Positions 47,034 through 60,457 of a DNA stretch of 64,000 nucleotides are shown in pieces. The notes beneath the pieces are model-generated. The model did no database searches. It was not told the origin of the DNA and saw nothing but the letters and a program-made list of their open reading frames with translations. Both the position numbers and the translations under genes were made by a program. Position 1 is the first letter of the stretch. Every line of letters starts with the position of its first letter. The stretch is from Pyrus communis (lineage: Eukaryota > Streptophyta > Magnoliopsida > Rosales > Rosaceae), in NCBI RefSeq assembly GCF_963583255.1, contig NC_084803.1, forward strand, positions 1,609,373 to 1,673,372, in the 5' to 3' direction.

Positions 47034-50000
47034 TCATAGGGATCCAAGTGAATTGAAATGATCCCAGGCTTCCTGCATTTGCCCAAACCAAGTAAAAAAT
47101 AAATAAAAGTTACCAATTGAGTACAAAAATTCACCACAAGAGCATTAGTTACTGACCTGCAAGATGTCAAAAACTTTTGCTGCAAGGTATTTGTGATGTG
47201 AAGGAGCACCTTTCTGCTGCAGCTTATCTGGGTGCAAACATAGCAGCGCCCTTTGGTACGCTCTTTTAACGGAATTTCCTTCGATTATATCTACAAGAGG
47301 TACCGTCTTCCAACCGCTCTCGGGCCAAAGAACCTGTCGTGTATCAGTTTAAACCCGAATCAGTTGCTAAACGAGTAGTTGGGCATCAGTCCCAGTGACA
47401 ATGAAACGGTGAAGTATATGCCTTGAAGCATACTACTATGCAATATCCGCGGCCACTTTTGAAGATAGAGCATATTGAAAGGATAAACAAAACGAATCGG
47501 TGCTTACAGTTTGCATAGTAGTCAGCAGCGAGCGAATGTTTCCTTCCTTCCCTCTTGACCACTGTCGTATCTTAGCATCAATCGCCTGCAGTTTATGGGA
47601 TAGTAGATTACTGCTCGCCGGAAACTGTAACAACATGCTGTGTTTGTTTGTCATGTATTTACCTGGAATTCTTCACGATTGTTGCCGGGTTGTGGGGGCA
47701 GTTCTTTTTTCTCATCTTGAGTTACTTCTTTCATCTGTCAACATTGTTCGCGTCAAAACTTTAGTTACTTATATTTTTAGGCATAGTATGTAGAAACATA
47801 ATTGGCATGGGAACCCTGAATTCGTTTACTTCAGTCAAAAATACTGCACCAAATGATTAAGTAGAGAATAGACGAAAGAAAACTTTATTCGTAGAAAACG
47901 AGCGGAATTTATAAGAATACAGGAAAAGATGAAAACAAGTTCTTATATGGAAGAATTACACACCTGGAAAGTTTCCGGAAAGGACTCATCTGCATCTTCA
48001 ATTATAGGCTTGGATCCGTCAGGAACTGATCCTGTCAAAACTCAAAAGGTATAAGTTGTACGTCTTTCATTAGACCATCGCTAAATACACACAAGGGTGA
48101 AAAATGTTTAAGCACGCAGTAAACTAAAATACGCAGAACTGATGTTTGATATTAGTAAGCTCAGGTTCACGTGAGAGATTGGAGAAGTACATTATGTCGG
48201 AATTCATGATACTACTCCGTGTATCAAATATCACCAGATATCATCAATTTCGAGTACTTTTGTACACCAGTTCTTTATCTACTTGAAGCTTTAGCTAAGG
48301 TACATTCCTTAAACAAGATTAGGAGAACTAACCGGTACTTGATGCAGGGATGTCCTGCACGGGAGCATTATTAAGCATAAAGCTAGCGGTCTTTGATTCA
48401 CTATATTCTTTCTCTAACTGTTTGAGATCTTCCTTCATCTGGAAAGAGTAGAAAATAGAACATTATATTCAGAAAAATGTTGAAGAAAACATATTATTCG
48501 TTTTTGGCTACGTGAACTCAAACCAGTCTAAATTGATTACCTTGACGGAAGCATCAGAAAATGTGTTTTTCACATCAGACTTTTGTAAGTAGTTGTTCAT
48601 CCTTGTTGCTGTAATACTCGCTTCATTCTCTGCTTTGGGAGCGCCTTTCTCCATTGTTCTAGAGCTGTGACTTCCAAGATTCCTACCATCATATGTGGGT
48701 TTACACAAAACTTCTTGGTTGAACATTTTAACAAAGTCCTTCACCTTACCCTTAACTTTGCTTCTCCCGAGATTATCTCCTGAGTTCTTCGGTGAACCTT
48801 GGAAACTTGCTTTAATAACTTCAATTTTAGTCGAGGAACTTCTTTTTCTGTCCTGATGTTTTGCAGTTTTTTTAGTGTCAACATCTGCAGATGATTTTTT
48901 GGTGCCTTTAACCACGATTTCCTTTTTGCTACTCGTTTTAGTTACCTCATCATTGCCTGCATATGAAAATTTAGGCGTGGTGTCAGCGGTAGTACGTGAT
49001 AACAGTTATCTCGCCATGACAGTTAATAATTTAACATACCTTGTTGAAGATCTTCATCAAAAAACAAAGAACGAACAGGATTTAGAACAGGCTCGTGAAC
49101 TCGTTCCATAAGCGCAGGAATTTCTTTCTGCCGGTCTTCAGAAGAAGCTGTTTTCAGTAAAGGACGAGGCTCTATATCTTCACTTTTATGGAATGAGATG
49201 GTATTACCGGAAACATCTCCAGTAATGTCATGAAGGCTGCTGACGGTTCCTGATTTAGTTACGGGAAGAATTGCTTTCTCAACAAATTGTTGTGGATCGA
49301 CTTTATCAGGAGTGATTTCATCAAGAAGCAAGTCATTTTCTTGTATGTTTCGTTCCAAGGTAGGGGACCTAGCATCGGCGAGTGGATCCTCATTGGAGGG
49401 AAAATCAGTATTAGGCAGAGTGGATTTAGGCGATTCCCTCCGCGTACTCTCAGTAGCAGCGCTTTCCTTAGTGCTCGAATGTTCCTCATTTTTGGTTCTT
49501 TCCTGCACTCTTGAACCATTCCGTCCCCTAAGAGGTATCACGATTGGCACTCCTTTGCTTGCCCACCTGTAAATTGAGAAATGAAACTGAAACGGACTGC
49601 TAGAAGTTGGATTTTCCGAACTCTTTGAATCCTGTTCCGAATTCACTCCTGTGTCTGCTTTATCAGATGTAGCCAAACTTGAGGACCCCTCACCAACAAG
49701 AGAAAAATCTCGGGATGAGGAGCTCTGGCGAGTACTGGATCGAATATCATTTCTCGACTCCTCATCAAGTGCTTGGTTCGAAAATCTTGAAAGAGAGCTC
49801 GTACGAGCAGCAGAACCAAACGCAGGCAGGTCCACCACCCCTTTGCTAAATCCGTCAGGGAGGCTGAGAGATTTTGAAGCAATTAAGGTAATTAACGCAT
49901 GATTGATTCAATATGCAATGAACAAAATTAATTCAGTTTTAAAGAAGAAAACATCTAAAACAAAAGATAAACCACATTATTAGCAGCTTTTCAAACATAA

Positions 50001-50502
50001 TGCATTTCTTCTTCCTTAATATTCTATGGTACCTGAATTGTGCAGGCAGTGAAGAAGCCGCAGAGGGCTCGGGTTTGTGCAGCAGGGGGTGGGCGGGGCT
50101 TAGAACCTGGGAACCTGGCGCCGAAGCAAAAGGGTCCCTCTGAAGCCTCCTGGGACTTGAACTGACAGAATGATTGCCTTTAAAGATGTCATCAAAGAAG
50201 TCATCGCTCTGCGTCCGTCTTCTATTCACAGACCCTTCCCCAAACACCGGCTTCTCAATCAAACCGGACCAATCATCATCGCCGTCGTCGTAAGCATCCC
50301 TTTTCAACCCGCTGCTCTCGGTAGTTTCGCTGAAGCTGTACCTTATTTCGTTAGTGGACGACCGCCTCGGCGGGCCACCAAAAACGTCATGAAAATCAAC
50401 GTCCGAGTTTTTGGTGGGAGTGTGGGAAGAACCAGAGTTGACGAGCGCACTCTGAGGACTGTAGCCCAGAAGAAGGCTCTCCCGCTGCGAAAATCGCTCC
50501 AT
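47034..50502 (-). CDS. JAC1: J-domain protein JAC1-like, auxilin-like (nine exons)
   Basis: The plant JAC1 family acts below phototropins in blue-light chloroplast movement; its C-terminal J-domain is auxilin-like. Minus-strand exons are 50502-50033, 49863-49040, 48956-48541, 48438-48333, 48031-47964, 47734-47663, 47585-47508, 47333-47157 and 47072-47034. All junctions are GT-AG and all phases agree, giving about 749 aa. The N-terminus MERFSQRESLLLGYSPQ and the DDFFDDIFKG motif are typical. The middle is Ser/Thr-rich and low in complexity. The J-domain lies in the last ~120 residues (IRQWSRGKEGNIRSLL...LLCLHPDKLQQKG) with the HPD tripeptide intact. It ends EAWDHFNSLGSL. Longer than the Arabidopsis protein, mainly in the disordered middle. 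Confidence 0.92.
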
Positions 50503-51514
50503 TTCAATCACTAACCAAGCCCCCGCTAACAATTCATCTAAACAAAACTCGCAATGAGAAGACAATTTGAATGAAAATTTGGCGGGCAACTGCTCATGAA
50601 ATCTTTCTGGTTCAACGAAACAGTTGCAGAGGAAGATTCTCGATTCGGAAAAATCGGAATTGAAAGGGAGAATTCAGGAGACCGGGGGCAGCAGGTTGGG
50701 AATGTTTCCGTGGGATTTTGAGGCCACACAAAACAGAAGCAAGTAGCGCGGAAGCCAATTTGGATGGGAATGTTTGTGGATAAGTGGAAGAGTCCAAAAG
50801 AGTGAGGGGAAGGTATCGCCCTATTGGGCAGTTGGGATTTACGATATTGTTTTGGTAGGCACCCAAAATCTGTAAATTGCTGTTGCATTTCATGGATTTC
50901 ATAGTGGGAAATTTATACACATTTCAGAAATTTGTGGCCCTAATATATTTGATTATATCCTTCAAATGCACAGTTAGCACTTTGGGCGATTTCCGGCAAT
51001 CTATGACCGTCACACTGCCACATGGTATTACTAATCTACATGTAAAAATGGACAACAGTAACACCACGAGGCAATGGTACGGTTTCTCCCGGATCATGAA
51101 TATTACAGATTTACCCAATGCATTTAGCTCGGGAGGCTGCCCCGTTTCAACAAGGTTGTACATCAAACACAACGTCGAATTCAAAACCCAATCAAGCAAA
51201 TATGCAGAATTAAAATACTAGCAACGGTTAGTATGCCGCAAAGCAGCCGATGATGACAAACCCTTAAGTTAGATTTCTTGGTATAATATGATACAGAACA
51301 AAGGTCATCCCAGGGGATAATCTGTGAAACTCAAAATTACTATCCATACAAAACCAAAACTTGAAAGGAACTCAGGAAAAAAAGAAAAAAGAAAGAAAGG
51401 AAATGCTTCGAATTGGCCTCATCAGGTGCAGTCGATTTATCCTAACCTGTATGGCTGTATCAATTGAAAAACAGAGCATGTGTACGTAGTTTTTGGCTCG
51501 TCTATTGAACTATA
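50503..51514. other. Spacer between JAC1 and RRA genes
   Basis: Presumed JAC1 promoter/5' UTR (to about 50850) and RRA 3' UTR. The ORFs here are short and without features. Confidence 0.5.
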
Positions 51515-53189
51515 CTACCATTGAGAACCGTCAGGGAAAGGTTCCAGTGCATCTTGCTTGCCGTGAACATAGAAATCCATAATTGCCTGCATCCTTGGAA
51601 GTTTATCCGGGTGGTAATTTACGTGAAGGATTACTGGTTTCAACTTTTTCAAATTAGCGTCTTTCCTGACCGTCTTGAAGAGGACCTTGCTATTCATAAA
51701 GAGATAGAAATCCATTGTTCTCTTGGAAGCATGAAGTCCATTGTATCCTGGATGTGAAGGGAAAAATAGTTCCTCGTTGAATACTGCTTGGTCCCATGCT
51801 TTTTCTGGCCTAGAGAGTCGTTCAGCCACACGATCCAAAAGCTCAATTGCAGGAAGCGTAGGTCTTATGTAAAAGAAACCGGAGTTATAAACCCATATCC
51901 TCATTGTGTGAGCATATCGAGCCCACCCCATAGAGGGTTCGTCAAACACATCATTAAATCCATAAGCTGTATAGTTATTGTGACCATCAGTCATGGACTC
52001 TACATCAGAATCCCGATAGAGATGATTGAACGGGTTCTGCAAATATACTATATCAACATCCGAGAGAAGAACACTGTAACCTAGTTGCAGAAACTCCCTC
52101 AAGATACGAAATTTCAACCCAGATACCGCATGGTTACCTCCCGTCTTCCCAATTGAATCAAAACGCTCATCCGGATCTCTTTTGTATACAGGAACATCAT
52201 TAGCTTTGCAAAATTCTTCAATTTCGTCATCTAACCCTACAACTAGATAATTGGTTATACCAACTTTCTTGATGCTAGTAAACCATACCTCCAACATGCT
52301 TTTCACATTTGAATTCGCAAGTGCAACTATAAGCTCTTTTTGCACTGCAACTTCCTCCAAGATCTTTGCCAACCTCGGATTCACAGATTCATCAGGAACA
52401 ACTGCCGGGTTAGTTCTCAAGCCCTTGACGGTACCAAAAGGGCCAGCCTTATGTGGTTTACCTAACACAGAAAACTGCTCGTGTGCATGATCCTTTCCTT
52501 GTTCAGACAGCCGTAGCTTTTCAGTTAGTTCCTGCACCTCCTTCATCAGCTCATCATTCTTGTCCGACAATGATGCAATATCTGACTTCAACGCAGTAGT
52601 CCGTTCTGTTGATTCACATTGTGATGAGCTAATCTGCAAGCAAAAGTAGCATAGCCAGCCTTATGACATCGTTCTCCTATTTTAAATTTTTTGATATTTA
52701 CAATTTGTGAGCTTAATGCAAACTAAACATCGTTGCTTTTGAAATAAAAGCACTTCTAGCGCGGAAGTGCTTTCTGCAATCCCAAAGAACACTTCCTACC
52801 TGCTTATGGACTAAAATTGATCTGAATCCAATTTCTCAGAAAAATGTAAGCTTTAGATGTAAGTTTAATTATCAGCTTAAACAACTTAGGAAATGCAAAC
52901 TAGCAAATCAAATCATTATATGAAGCGATTAAGATATGCAATTAGCGGTAATGCCAAGGTGAACAGTCAATGAATGAGTAAATTAAGGAAGCGAGATTCG
53001 AACCTGAAGATCCGATTTCCCAAATCGGCGGTTTTGGATAGGCGGATAGGAGCTCAGGAATCCGTGAGGAAACAAGAAGGCGAAGACGCAACCCAGTAGG
53101 ATTCCCAATACAATGGCAGTCACGATTCGAGATCCACGAAACGACTGCGCCTTGTCCCTCATCAACGACCCCTCTCTACGACCCGCCAT
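51515..53189 (-). CDS. Arabinosyltransferase RRA-like, GT77 (two exons)
   Basis: A Golgi type II membrane glycosyltransferase of family GT77. RRA1-3 proteins add arabinose to hydroxyproline-linked chains of extensins. Minus-strand exons are 53189-53004 and 52633-51515 (phase 0), giving about 434 aa. Exon 1 encodes a short basic tail and a signal anchor ([19 protein letters not shown]). Exon 2 starts with a coiled-coil stem, then the catalytic domain with [11 protein letters not shown], the DxD-type metal site ([14 protein letters not shown]), [16 protein letters not shown] and the C-terminal [13 protein letters not shown] second ATG three bases upstream (53192) could also be used. The frame is intact. 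Confidence 0.92.
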
Positions 53190-53458
53190 CATTCTCGCCT
53201 TCTTCCCTTTCTCCCGAGTCGTGCGCAGCGGTTGACGAGAAAGAACCGAAATAACCAATCGTCGATTATTATTCCGCTGGCGGTTGCGGTTGTGGTTGCG
53301 GAGGTTGTGGTGGAGTTGCCACTTTCCCTTTCAAAAATGACAGCGGAGCAGCGAGGTTGCTCTGTCTGAGAGACTGAGGAGAGAGAGGCGATCCAGCGGG
53401 CAAGGATTCGGTGCTTTGCGTATAGGGAACCAGAGAATCATCATTGGCTATCTTAGGG
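53190..53458. other. Proximal upstream region of the RRA gene
   Basis: Presumed 5' UTR and core promoter on the minus strand. GC-richer DNA with a ttgcggttgcgg-type repeat near 53280-53310 (plus strand). Confidence 0.45.
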
Positions 53459-53803
53459 CTGGTTTGATATTGTTGTGTTTTGAAAAAAAACTGCTTCTGC
53501 TGTACTGTGAAAATAAGCAGCTGTGAAATAAAGCAGCAGAGTGTTTGGTAAACTTTTTTGTAAAAGTGCTTTTGGAAGAAAAAAAAGCAGTATTAGAGTG
53601 TTTGGTAAACTTTTATGTAAAACAGATGTGAAAAAAGCCGATTTTTCAAAGCTGGGTTTTGCAGCTTCTTGTTTTTGGCTTTTTTTCATCCAAAACTGTG
53701 AAAAAAAAGCTGAAGCTGAGTGTTTACCAAACACAAAAACAGCTCCCAGCTTTTTTTTATAGCAGCTTTTTACAGAATCACCTCAGTACCAAACCAGGTC
53801 TTA
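53459..53803 (-). repeat. MITE copy B, uninterrupted
   Basis: About 345 bp, inverse of copy A. It starts ggctggtttgatattg and ends gtaccaaaccagg. The interior is built of poly-A/T and of gtttggtaaac motifs in both orientations. A tcttag repeat on both sides (53451-53458 area and after 53803) may be the target duplication. It sits ~270 bp upstream of the RRA start codon, so it may touch that gene's promoter. Confidence 0.75.
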
Positions 53804-54608
53804 GTTTGGCACATCGGCCATGATTCGTGGTTTTTTTGGTTAAGTTTGACTTTTTTTTTGGGGTTGGCAGTTAATGTAGTTTGAGTTTAACCAGGCCTAG
53901 TGGGGCTAACAGCCTAACACCTCAAGTCCAATGGAGAAGGTTTCACTTCACATGTAAGGTAAATAATACTTATTATGAATATTTTTCTTCACATGACAAT
54001 TTATTACTGAACTAAAACATATAACGACGATGAATTCCTTTCATATAAGTTTCTGTTGATCTTGTGGGCCTTACCCCAATTGGAACATAGCTCGTACAAA
54101 AATAGTCATTCCGCACCATCTCTCCTTTTACACACCCTTTCGTTAATTTTCCTCTGATTCAGGATAGCATTATTCACACACTAATTATTTACCATTTATA
54201 TTCTTCAATTCATTCGACTCAATAGTAGAAAAATTAAAAAGAGTATTGAAAGAACAATTGAATGTTGAATAGCAGTTTCCTTGATATATTCGATTAAAAC
54301 GTTTTTTTTCTTAAATTTCTCTTTGATTTATTAATAAAAACTGAAATAAACAACTGTGTGAGGAGAACACGAGAAAGGACAAAAGATGAATATTAAAAAA
54401 AAAACGAATAAGTGGAAGAAGAATATAATAAAGTAAAAGTAAATGTCATGACAAAAGTAAATGGAACGGAATTTTATCCATGTGAGCAAAAAGGAAGACG
54501 AACAAAGGCAAAACGTGACAAAAAGCAAACCACTTCGCTTGTACATTAGCCTTGAACCGCCAAAGAAGACGGGAAAAATGGAAAAAGAAAAGAAGAAACG
54601 TAGCATAT

Positions 54609-54651
<43 letters not shown>

Positions 54652-54665
54652 CAATTGTATGTGTT
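53804..54665. other. Spacer between MITE and PP2C gene
   Basis: AT-rich spacer without genes. A fold-back-like remnant lies at 54165-54285. The last part is the 3' UTR of the PP2C gene with a (GA)n tract (54611-54649) ending 17 bp past its stop codon. Confidence 0.55.
54611..54649. repeat. (GA)n microsatellite in PP2C 3' UTR
   Basis: About 19 GA units just downstream of the minus-strand phosphatase stop codon, so probably within its 3' UTR. Confidence 0.9.
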
Positions 54666-57125
54666 TTATGCATCATTTGAGCCGGTTACATATGAAACAA
54701 CAACAGTTATATCATCAAGCTTGCCGCCATAATAACGGAACCCAGCATCTTGAGCGGCTGTGGAGAAAGGCGTCTGCCGGTCTCTATCCTGTGCTCGTTG
54801 GCGTGCCAACGCTGCTATCTTCTGTGCTGTCACCTGAGGCCCCAAGCCAGCTCTGATGGCATGAACTACCACTGCGGTTATCTCGTTGTTGTACAAGTTG
54901 TCGAACAGGCCATCCGTTCCTGCAATTATAACATCCCCCGGTGCAACAGGAACTGTAAAAACCTGAATCAAACAAAACCATCTCAGCTTGTGATATGCAC
55001 GAGTGTCATTCCAGGTCCTTTGAAACATTAAATGAAATATCAAAAGATCTAGTACACGATACTAATAAACCGCGGTAAAGAAATTGGTGAAGCATTGCTC
55101 CTGACCTGGCCAGAGCTAGGTAGATCACCGTTGTTTCCGCTCTCCAGTTGATAGGTAAAGTTAAAATCATGCTGTTGCACAGGGGATCTAAAGACGGTGC
55201 ACCCATCTCGAACCACTATAAACCCACTATCACCTAAATTAACTGCATGAATACCCTGCAGTGAGATAACAAACAGTTAATACAAGTCCCCAAATAATCA
55301 GTATGATAAAATGGCATTATTTTCAAATCCTTGCAATCCAGTTAATATACAAAAAACCACTACAAAAAAGAGAGTAATGAAACAGAAATGTCAGAGCCGA
55401 GACTTCCAAAGTTATTTTTACTACAAACTTCATCACTTCAGAATGCAACATTTTTAAAAGGCCTCACGAGAAAGATATTTGTTTTTGATACCTAGCATGA
55501 ACCGTAGTATCACTTTGACAGAGGTAAAAGTTTCTAACTAAACATCCTGCTTAGAATGAAGAGAAGTTCCACACCTGTTCAGTGAGTGCTATGATACATG
55601 CTGTTGAGGAACCCCTGGCTTTCGTGCTCGAGTGAGCTTTCTCCAATACCCGAGCAGGGTCAACGGACCCCTTGGGCTCCTCCTGAACAGCAGCTACAGA
55701 ATTAGACATCAGTTCTCTGGAGTACAATCCAGAATTAACACCGAGATCTGCCCAGCCACCAACACCATCTGCAACCCCTATTGCTTGTTCATTCGCACAA
55801 ATGAAGTGAGCGTCCTCCCCACCAGTTTCCTCTTTGTCAGGATGGGGTAGGTAGTATGATCCAGAAGTTAGTTTTAGGGGCTTTCCATCTGTAACCTTCC
55901 TGTAATCATAGCAACATATGTTTAACAAATGCTAAGACTTATGCACTACTTAAAATAAGACATTAAATCAGGGCAAAAACTTTTCCACCACAGAATACTT
56001 TATATTCCCATAAGTTAGTATTTACATAATAAAGTACCAACACATGCAGGTTATTATTGAACAAAATATAAGAAATTAGCAGAAAGCTAATTGGGATTTG
56101 TGAACACATATAATAGGTTTAGTGATTTCTCATCAAATCCAGAAACCTACAATATGTATTCAATTTCTCATTATATCCAACTTTCCTTTAAATTAAAGGT
56201 AACCCTAGTCGCAGGATGTATGTTACACAGAGAGCTAGAGCAAAGGAAATCAGTCCAGATGCACTTAAAATAAAATAATATGCCACTACAACTAGATAAG
56301 ACAGCAAACAAAATAACATCTCAAAGACAAATATGACAAAGCATTGAGATAAAAACTGCTCTCTAGAACTTACTCATTAGATGAATCTGCAGAACTTGAA
56401 ACTTGGTCCTCAGGAGCAGAACTATCAAAAGACACGTCATGGGCAGTCCCGGCAGATAAGCATGTAGATGAAGTATGAAATTCTCTTGACCCGGATCCTT
56501 TACTTGGGGAGGAATTACACAATCTCTTTCCAACTTCATATATGAAATACCCATAAATCGCATTAGTGTTGGATTGCCCGCTTTTTTTCAAACTCATGCT
56601 AGCTGTTTGAAAACAGTCAGAACTTCTTTTGTTATATAATGTACAGGCACTTTCAGGTACCACTGAATGAATCCCGCGCCTTGAAGTTAAATTATCTGGG
56701 CAGCATCCCCCAAATAAAGTTCTAGAACCACAGGCAGCCATAGGTTTATTCTGAAACTTGCTTCTGGCCACAAACTGACTGGGCTCAGACAGTACACAAT
56801 CGATGTGATATCCGCAGACCTGAATTGAAGGCCCTGACACAGATGGAGTTGAAATAATGCGTGAAATCTCTCCTACAACAGAAATTTTCCCTCTTTGGTT
56901 AACTAGCTGTGAATCCGATCTTGCAGCGAAAACAATGCCTGGTGAAAACAATGTTTGGAGGTCCGAAATAGTTGAAAACGATCTCGATTGGAACAACTTA
57001 GAATTTCCAAACAACAATTTGCCCTGCCCAATTAACCCATCTACCGATTCCTGAAGCGCTCCTTCCTGCCCAACAATTGATCTCTGCAACGCAGTCCTAA
57101 TCTTCGACAAGTACGAAGATGGCAT
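54666..57125 (-). CDS. Protein phosphatase 2C, PP2C55-like (four coding exons)
   Basis: A Mg/Mn-dependent Ser/Thr phosphatase of the plant subgroup related to Arabidopsis At4g16580/At5g66720. Minus-strand exons are 57125-56374, 55899-55575, 55255-55106 and 54962-54666, with consistent phases, giving about 507 aa. Exon 1 is a ~250-residue Ser-rich N-terminus; its basic start (MPSSYLSKIRTALQRS) could act as an organelle-targeting signal, which is inference. The catalytic domain has GGEDAHF, VADGVGGWADLGVN (metal-binding Asp), LGDSGFIVV, AGTDGLFDN and the C-terminal KLDDITVVVSYV. A donor-like cg|gtgaga at 57619 indicates a 5' UTR intron with a leader exon up to ~57760. No defect is seen. Confidence 0.92.
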
Positions 57126-59028
57126 CTCACCCTCTTAAACGAAACAGCTTAGCTTCAACCCCTCTATTGCAGATAACACAAAGGCCACCGCTGTACGCAA
57201 AATTAAATCTCATAACTATATGCACATCTAATCCTAGATCCACATGATCCCCTATCGTCCGCCGATATATCACAATCGTTCAGACTCCTGAGAAACGAAC
57301 ACAAACGGTGCACGTAATCAGTCACCGAAATTCCTATCAGCACAAAGTCCGCAAACAAATCTCCATAAACACAAGCAATCAGATATATCTCCATATAAAC
57401 CAGAAAATTGAAAATTAAGAAAACCCAGTAGCTAGCTAACATGTATCTTATCAGGCAGACGTGTGTCAGGCCAGTTCGCTCGGCTAGCCTACCCCCGGTA
57501 CTTTAGAACACAAATCGTATAGCAAAATTCAAATTCAATTTCCTAAAAGTAGACAAAAATTCATACTTAAATTAAAATAACGAAAAGGTAGCTGAAATCA
57601 AAGAAATAGAAATCTCACCGAGCTTAGCGGCGATCGGAACCGAAACCCAATCCAGAAAAAGCAAGAAGTAGAACCCTAATCACTCCAACTCCCAGAACTC
57701 GGCGATCGCCTCCAACGGTTAGAAAAGTAGAGTCCCAGAAAATTCTAAATGCACGGGTTTTATGGTAGGGTTTTTTCACTTCAGATTGAGCGTTGAATCC
57801 ACTGACTATTTAACCACTGGTCGTGCTGATATTTACGGAACACTGCGGGTAGTTTATGATCCGTGACGAGGGTGGTTTGGTAATTGCGGTGACAGCTGAA
57901 GAACAAGATCGGACCGGTACGTGACGACTTTTAGCTGAAGTTTTTAGACTCTTTACAACATTTTCATGATTCTTTTTTTCCAATATAATAGGAGGATAAG
58001 CTAGTGGTGCTTTGCCAATATACTTTTATGTTTTGGGAAATTATGTAAAAACCCCCCGTATTTTTCTCTCATCACAAAAAATCTTCAACCATTATCATAT
58101 TTTATTTTTTTAACTAGGTTTTACATATTTTTTCGTAATTTTGATTAGGTCATAGTGAAAAAAATTTGAAATAAGTCTATGTCATAAAAATTCATTAAAC
58201 TTTCTTTCTGTGTGTTGATATAAGCGTACCCACACTAATAAAATTGTATATTTTTCCGTAATTTTGATTAGGTCATAGTGAAAAAAATTTGAAATAAGAT
58301 AAACGATAATGACCATACACGTGTGCCATGACAGGCTTCAAGTGGAAGGTCGGTTTTCTTCTGATCAAAAAAGTGGAAGATGATCAAAAGTGAAAAGTTG
58401 GAAGTAGGATACTGCTAACAATTAGAATAAATTGGTGGATTTTGAGGTGACGTTAATACTATCCAAAAGATTAGGAGGGCACTTTTGTCATTTTACATGT
58501 GATTGGATTAGATGTGTAATCACATGGTTATGCTTGAACAATTATATTCCTCTCTATTTGTTCAATCATTACACTTATCCTACTTTCTCATGTGTAATAC
58601 TAGTTTTTTAAATTTCGTTACGCTTGAACAATTCTGTTAATCTCCATATTATTTATCGTACGTTCACACACACTTATTTTATATGTATATATAAAATATG
58701 CAATTCAAATGATTAAGAATATTAATTTACTATGCATTTAAAGTTCTGTATTCGATACTCCTCTTCTCGATGCGGTTTGTATCAAATAAGATTTGAGTAT
58801 TACAGAACATAATTCTCAAGTACTCTGTTTCTACAACAAATCTCCCAGGAACTTGTGACCATCAAAATCTGCAAACCACAAAAAGATGAACATCCATAGT
58901 CAAGCTTATTCATTAGCATCAACAACAACAAAACCTTATTTTGCGTAAAGTTTTGTCGTCGAAAAACCTCCAAAATTTTCATTAGCATCCATTCTCCAAA
59001 TTTTGTCATCGGAAAACCTCCAAAATTT
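57126..59028. other. PP2C leader/promoter and spacer
   Basis: 57126-57760 is the PP2C 5' UTR with its likely intron. Beyond it, AT-rich spacer carries a ~60-bp segment (tccgtaattttgattaggtc) present twice (near 58130 and 58253). No gene is seen before the P450 remnant. Confidence 0.55.
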
Positions 59029-60105
59029 TCAATTTGCAATCTTCGTGAAAATGATCTGAGCGCCGTACTGGGGCTGTAAAGTTAAAAACAGCATTGGGCC
59101 ATGAACATATGTTGGTGACATCCTGAAAGAATAGCGTTGGATGATGAGTGCCAATGCTAGTCTTGCTTCAACCACGGCCGAAGTTTGACCTGCGCAGATT
59201 CGAGGCCCCAGGCCAAATGGGATGAACGAGGCTGAATGCCTTCGAGACTCCAAAAACCTTGATGGATTGAATTCGTGAGCATCTTCTCCCCATATCTCAT
59301 TGTCGTGATGGATAGCGATCAACATCAAGTAAAGTTGTGCATCAGTAGGAATTTCCAGGCTCCCGAGCTTAACCTTCTTTGTTGCTTGCCTCGCTAGCAT
59401 CGTGGCTGGAGGGTAGAGCCTGAGCGTTTCATTAACGATCATAGTTATCTGTTAAAAAAGTGGCAGAAATAAACAAAATGTGAGGATCCAGCAACTTGTT
59501 TGCGTAATTTAAGTGCTACTTTTATCCAAAGTGCAGACAGCAGTGATACAAATAAATAGGAATGGATTTCGTTATGCCGGCGAGATAGAAGATAATTGTA
59601 TGAGCTTACATTCTTGAGGTCATTCAAGTTCTCTGCAACGGGAGCTGATTGTCTCCGAAAATGCGGAATACTTCTTCCCTAGCCTTGCTTTGCCATTCCG
59701 GATGCTGTGCTAGAAGTAGTAGTGCCCAAGTCAAAAGATTGGCGGTTGTTTCCTTTCCTGCAAAGTAGAAGGTCTTGCATTCATCTATAACTTCCTGTAT
59801 CCCTAACTTTTCATCTTCACCATCCGGATTCTTGTACGGCGTCATTAACAGACTAAGCAGATTTCTCGAATCTCCCTTGTTTTTGCCATTTTTTGCAATC
59901 AACGTCCGTATGGATTCGCTACTTTCCTTGTCTAATCTCCACCTTTCTCTGTTGCTCTTGGTAGGCAAAAACCTGCATGCCAGAAAAAGCATTCAATGAG
60001 AACTACCTTGTTGAATTAAGAAACATCTCAGTAATTAGCAAGTATATAAACTAAGTTGTTTTGTAAACGACAACAGCGAGGGTGACGAAGGATTAGGAGA
60101 ACATA

Positions 60106-60162
<57 letters not shown>

Positions 60163-60430
60163 CAACAAGGTTTGAAGTAGTCCACCTGAATCCAGGAATG
60201 TAAATGCTCCTTGCTGCCTTCGTGAAAAGATGCATTTGTTGTTCTTGCAAGGCGAAAACATGTTTCCCTTCCTCGAAACAGCTTCCGAAAGCTGTCCTCG
60301 ATATAACATCCCCTAAGAGCAGATGAAGTTGTTTGTGCACATCCAACTCAAACTCTTCTCTCCCTCCTCTTACATCCTCCCATTTCTCCAACATCTTCAT
60401 TGTACTCTCCACAATCTCAGGAACCCAACT
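59029..60430 (-). pseudogene. Cytochrome P450, CYP72 clan (CYP749A-like), frameshifted 3' exons
   Basis: Three minus-strand exons of a plant P450: 60430-60186 ([10 protein letters not shown]...YIPGFR), 59972-59610 ([16 protein letters not shown], oxygen-binding FAGKETT) and 59448-59029 (MIVNETLRLYPP with ExxR, NPSRF, heme loop FGLGPRICAG). Sequence style is CYP749A in the CYP72 clan. The middle exon is 363 nt, one less than needed: near 59640 the frame shifts, and tga at 59626-59624 ends it, while the remaining bases still code in the next frame up to the donor. The first exon(s) are not seen; a copia element begins 28 bp upstream of the 60430 exon, in what appears to be an intron. An assembly error at the missing base is possible. 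Confidence 0.85.
60108..60157. repeat. (AC)n microsatellite in a P450 intron
   Basis: About 24 uninterrupted AC units near the donor side of the intron between the exons at 60186 and 59972. Confidence 0.95.
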
Positions 60431-60457
60431 CTGTTGTATTAGAAACATCATCAACAC

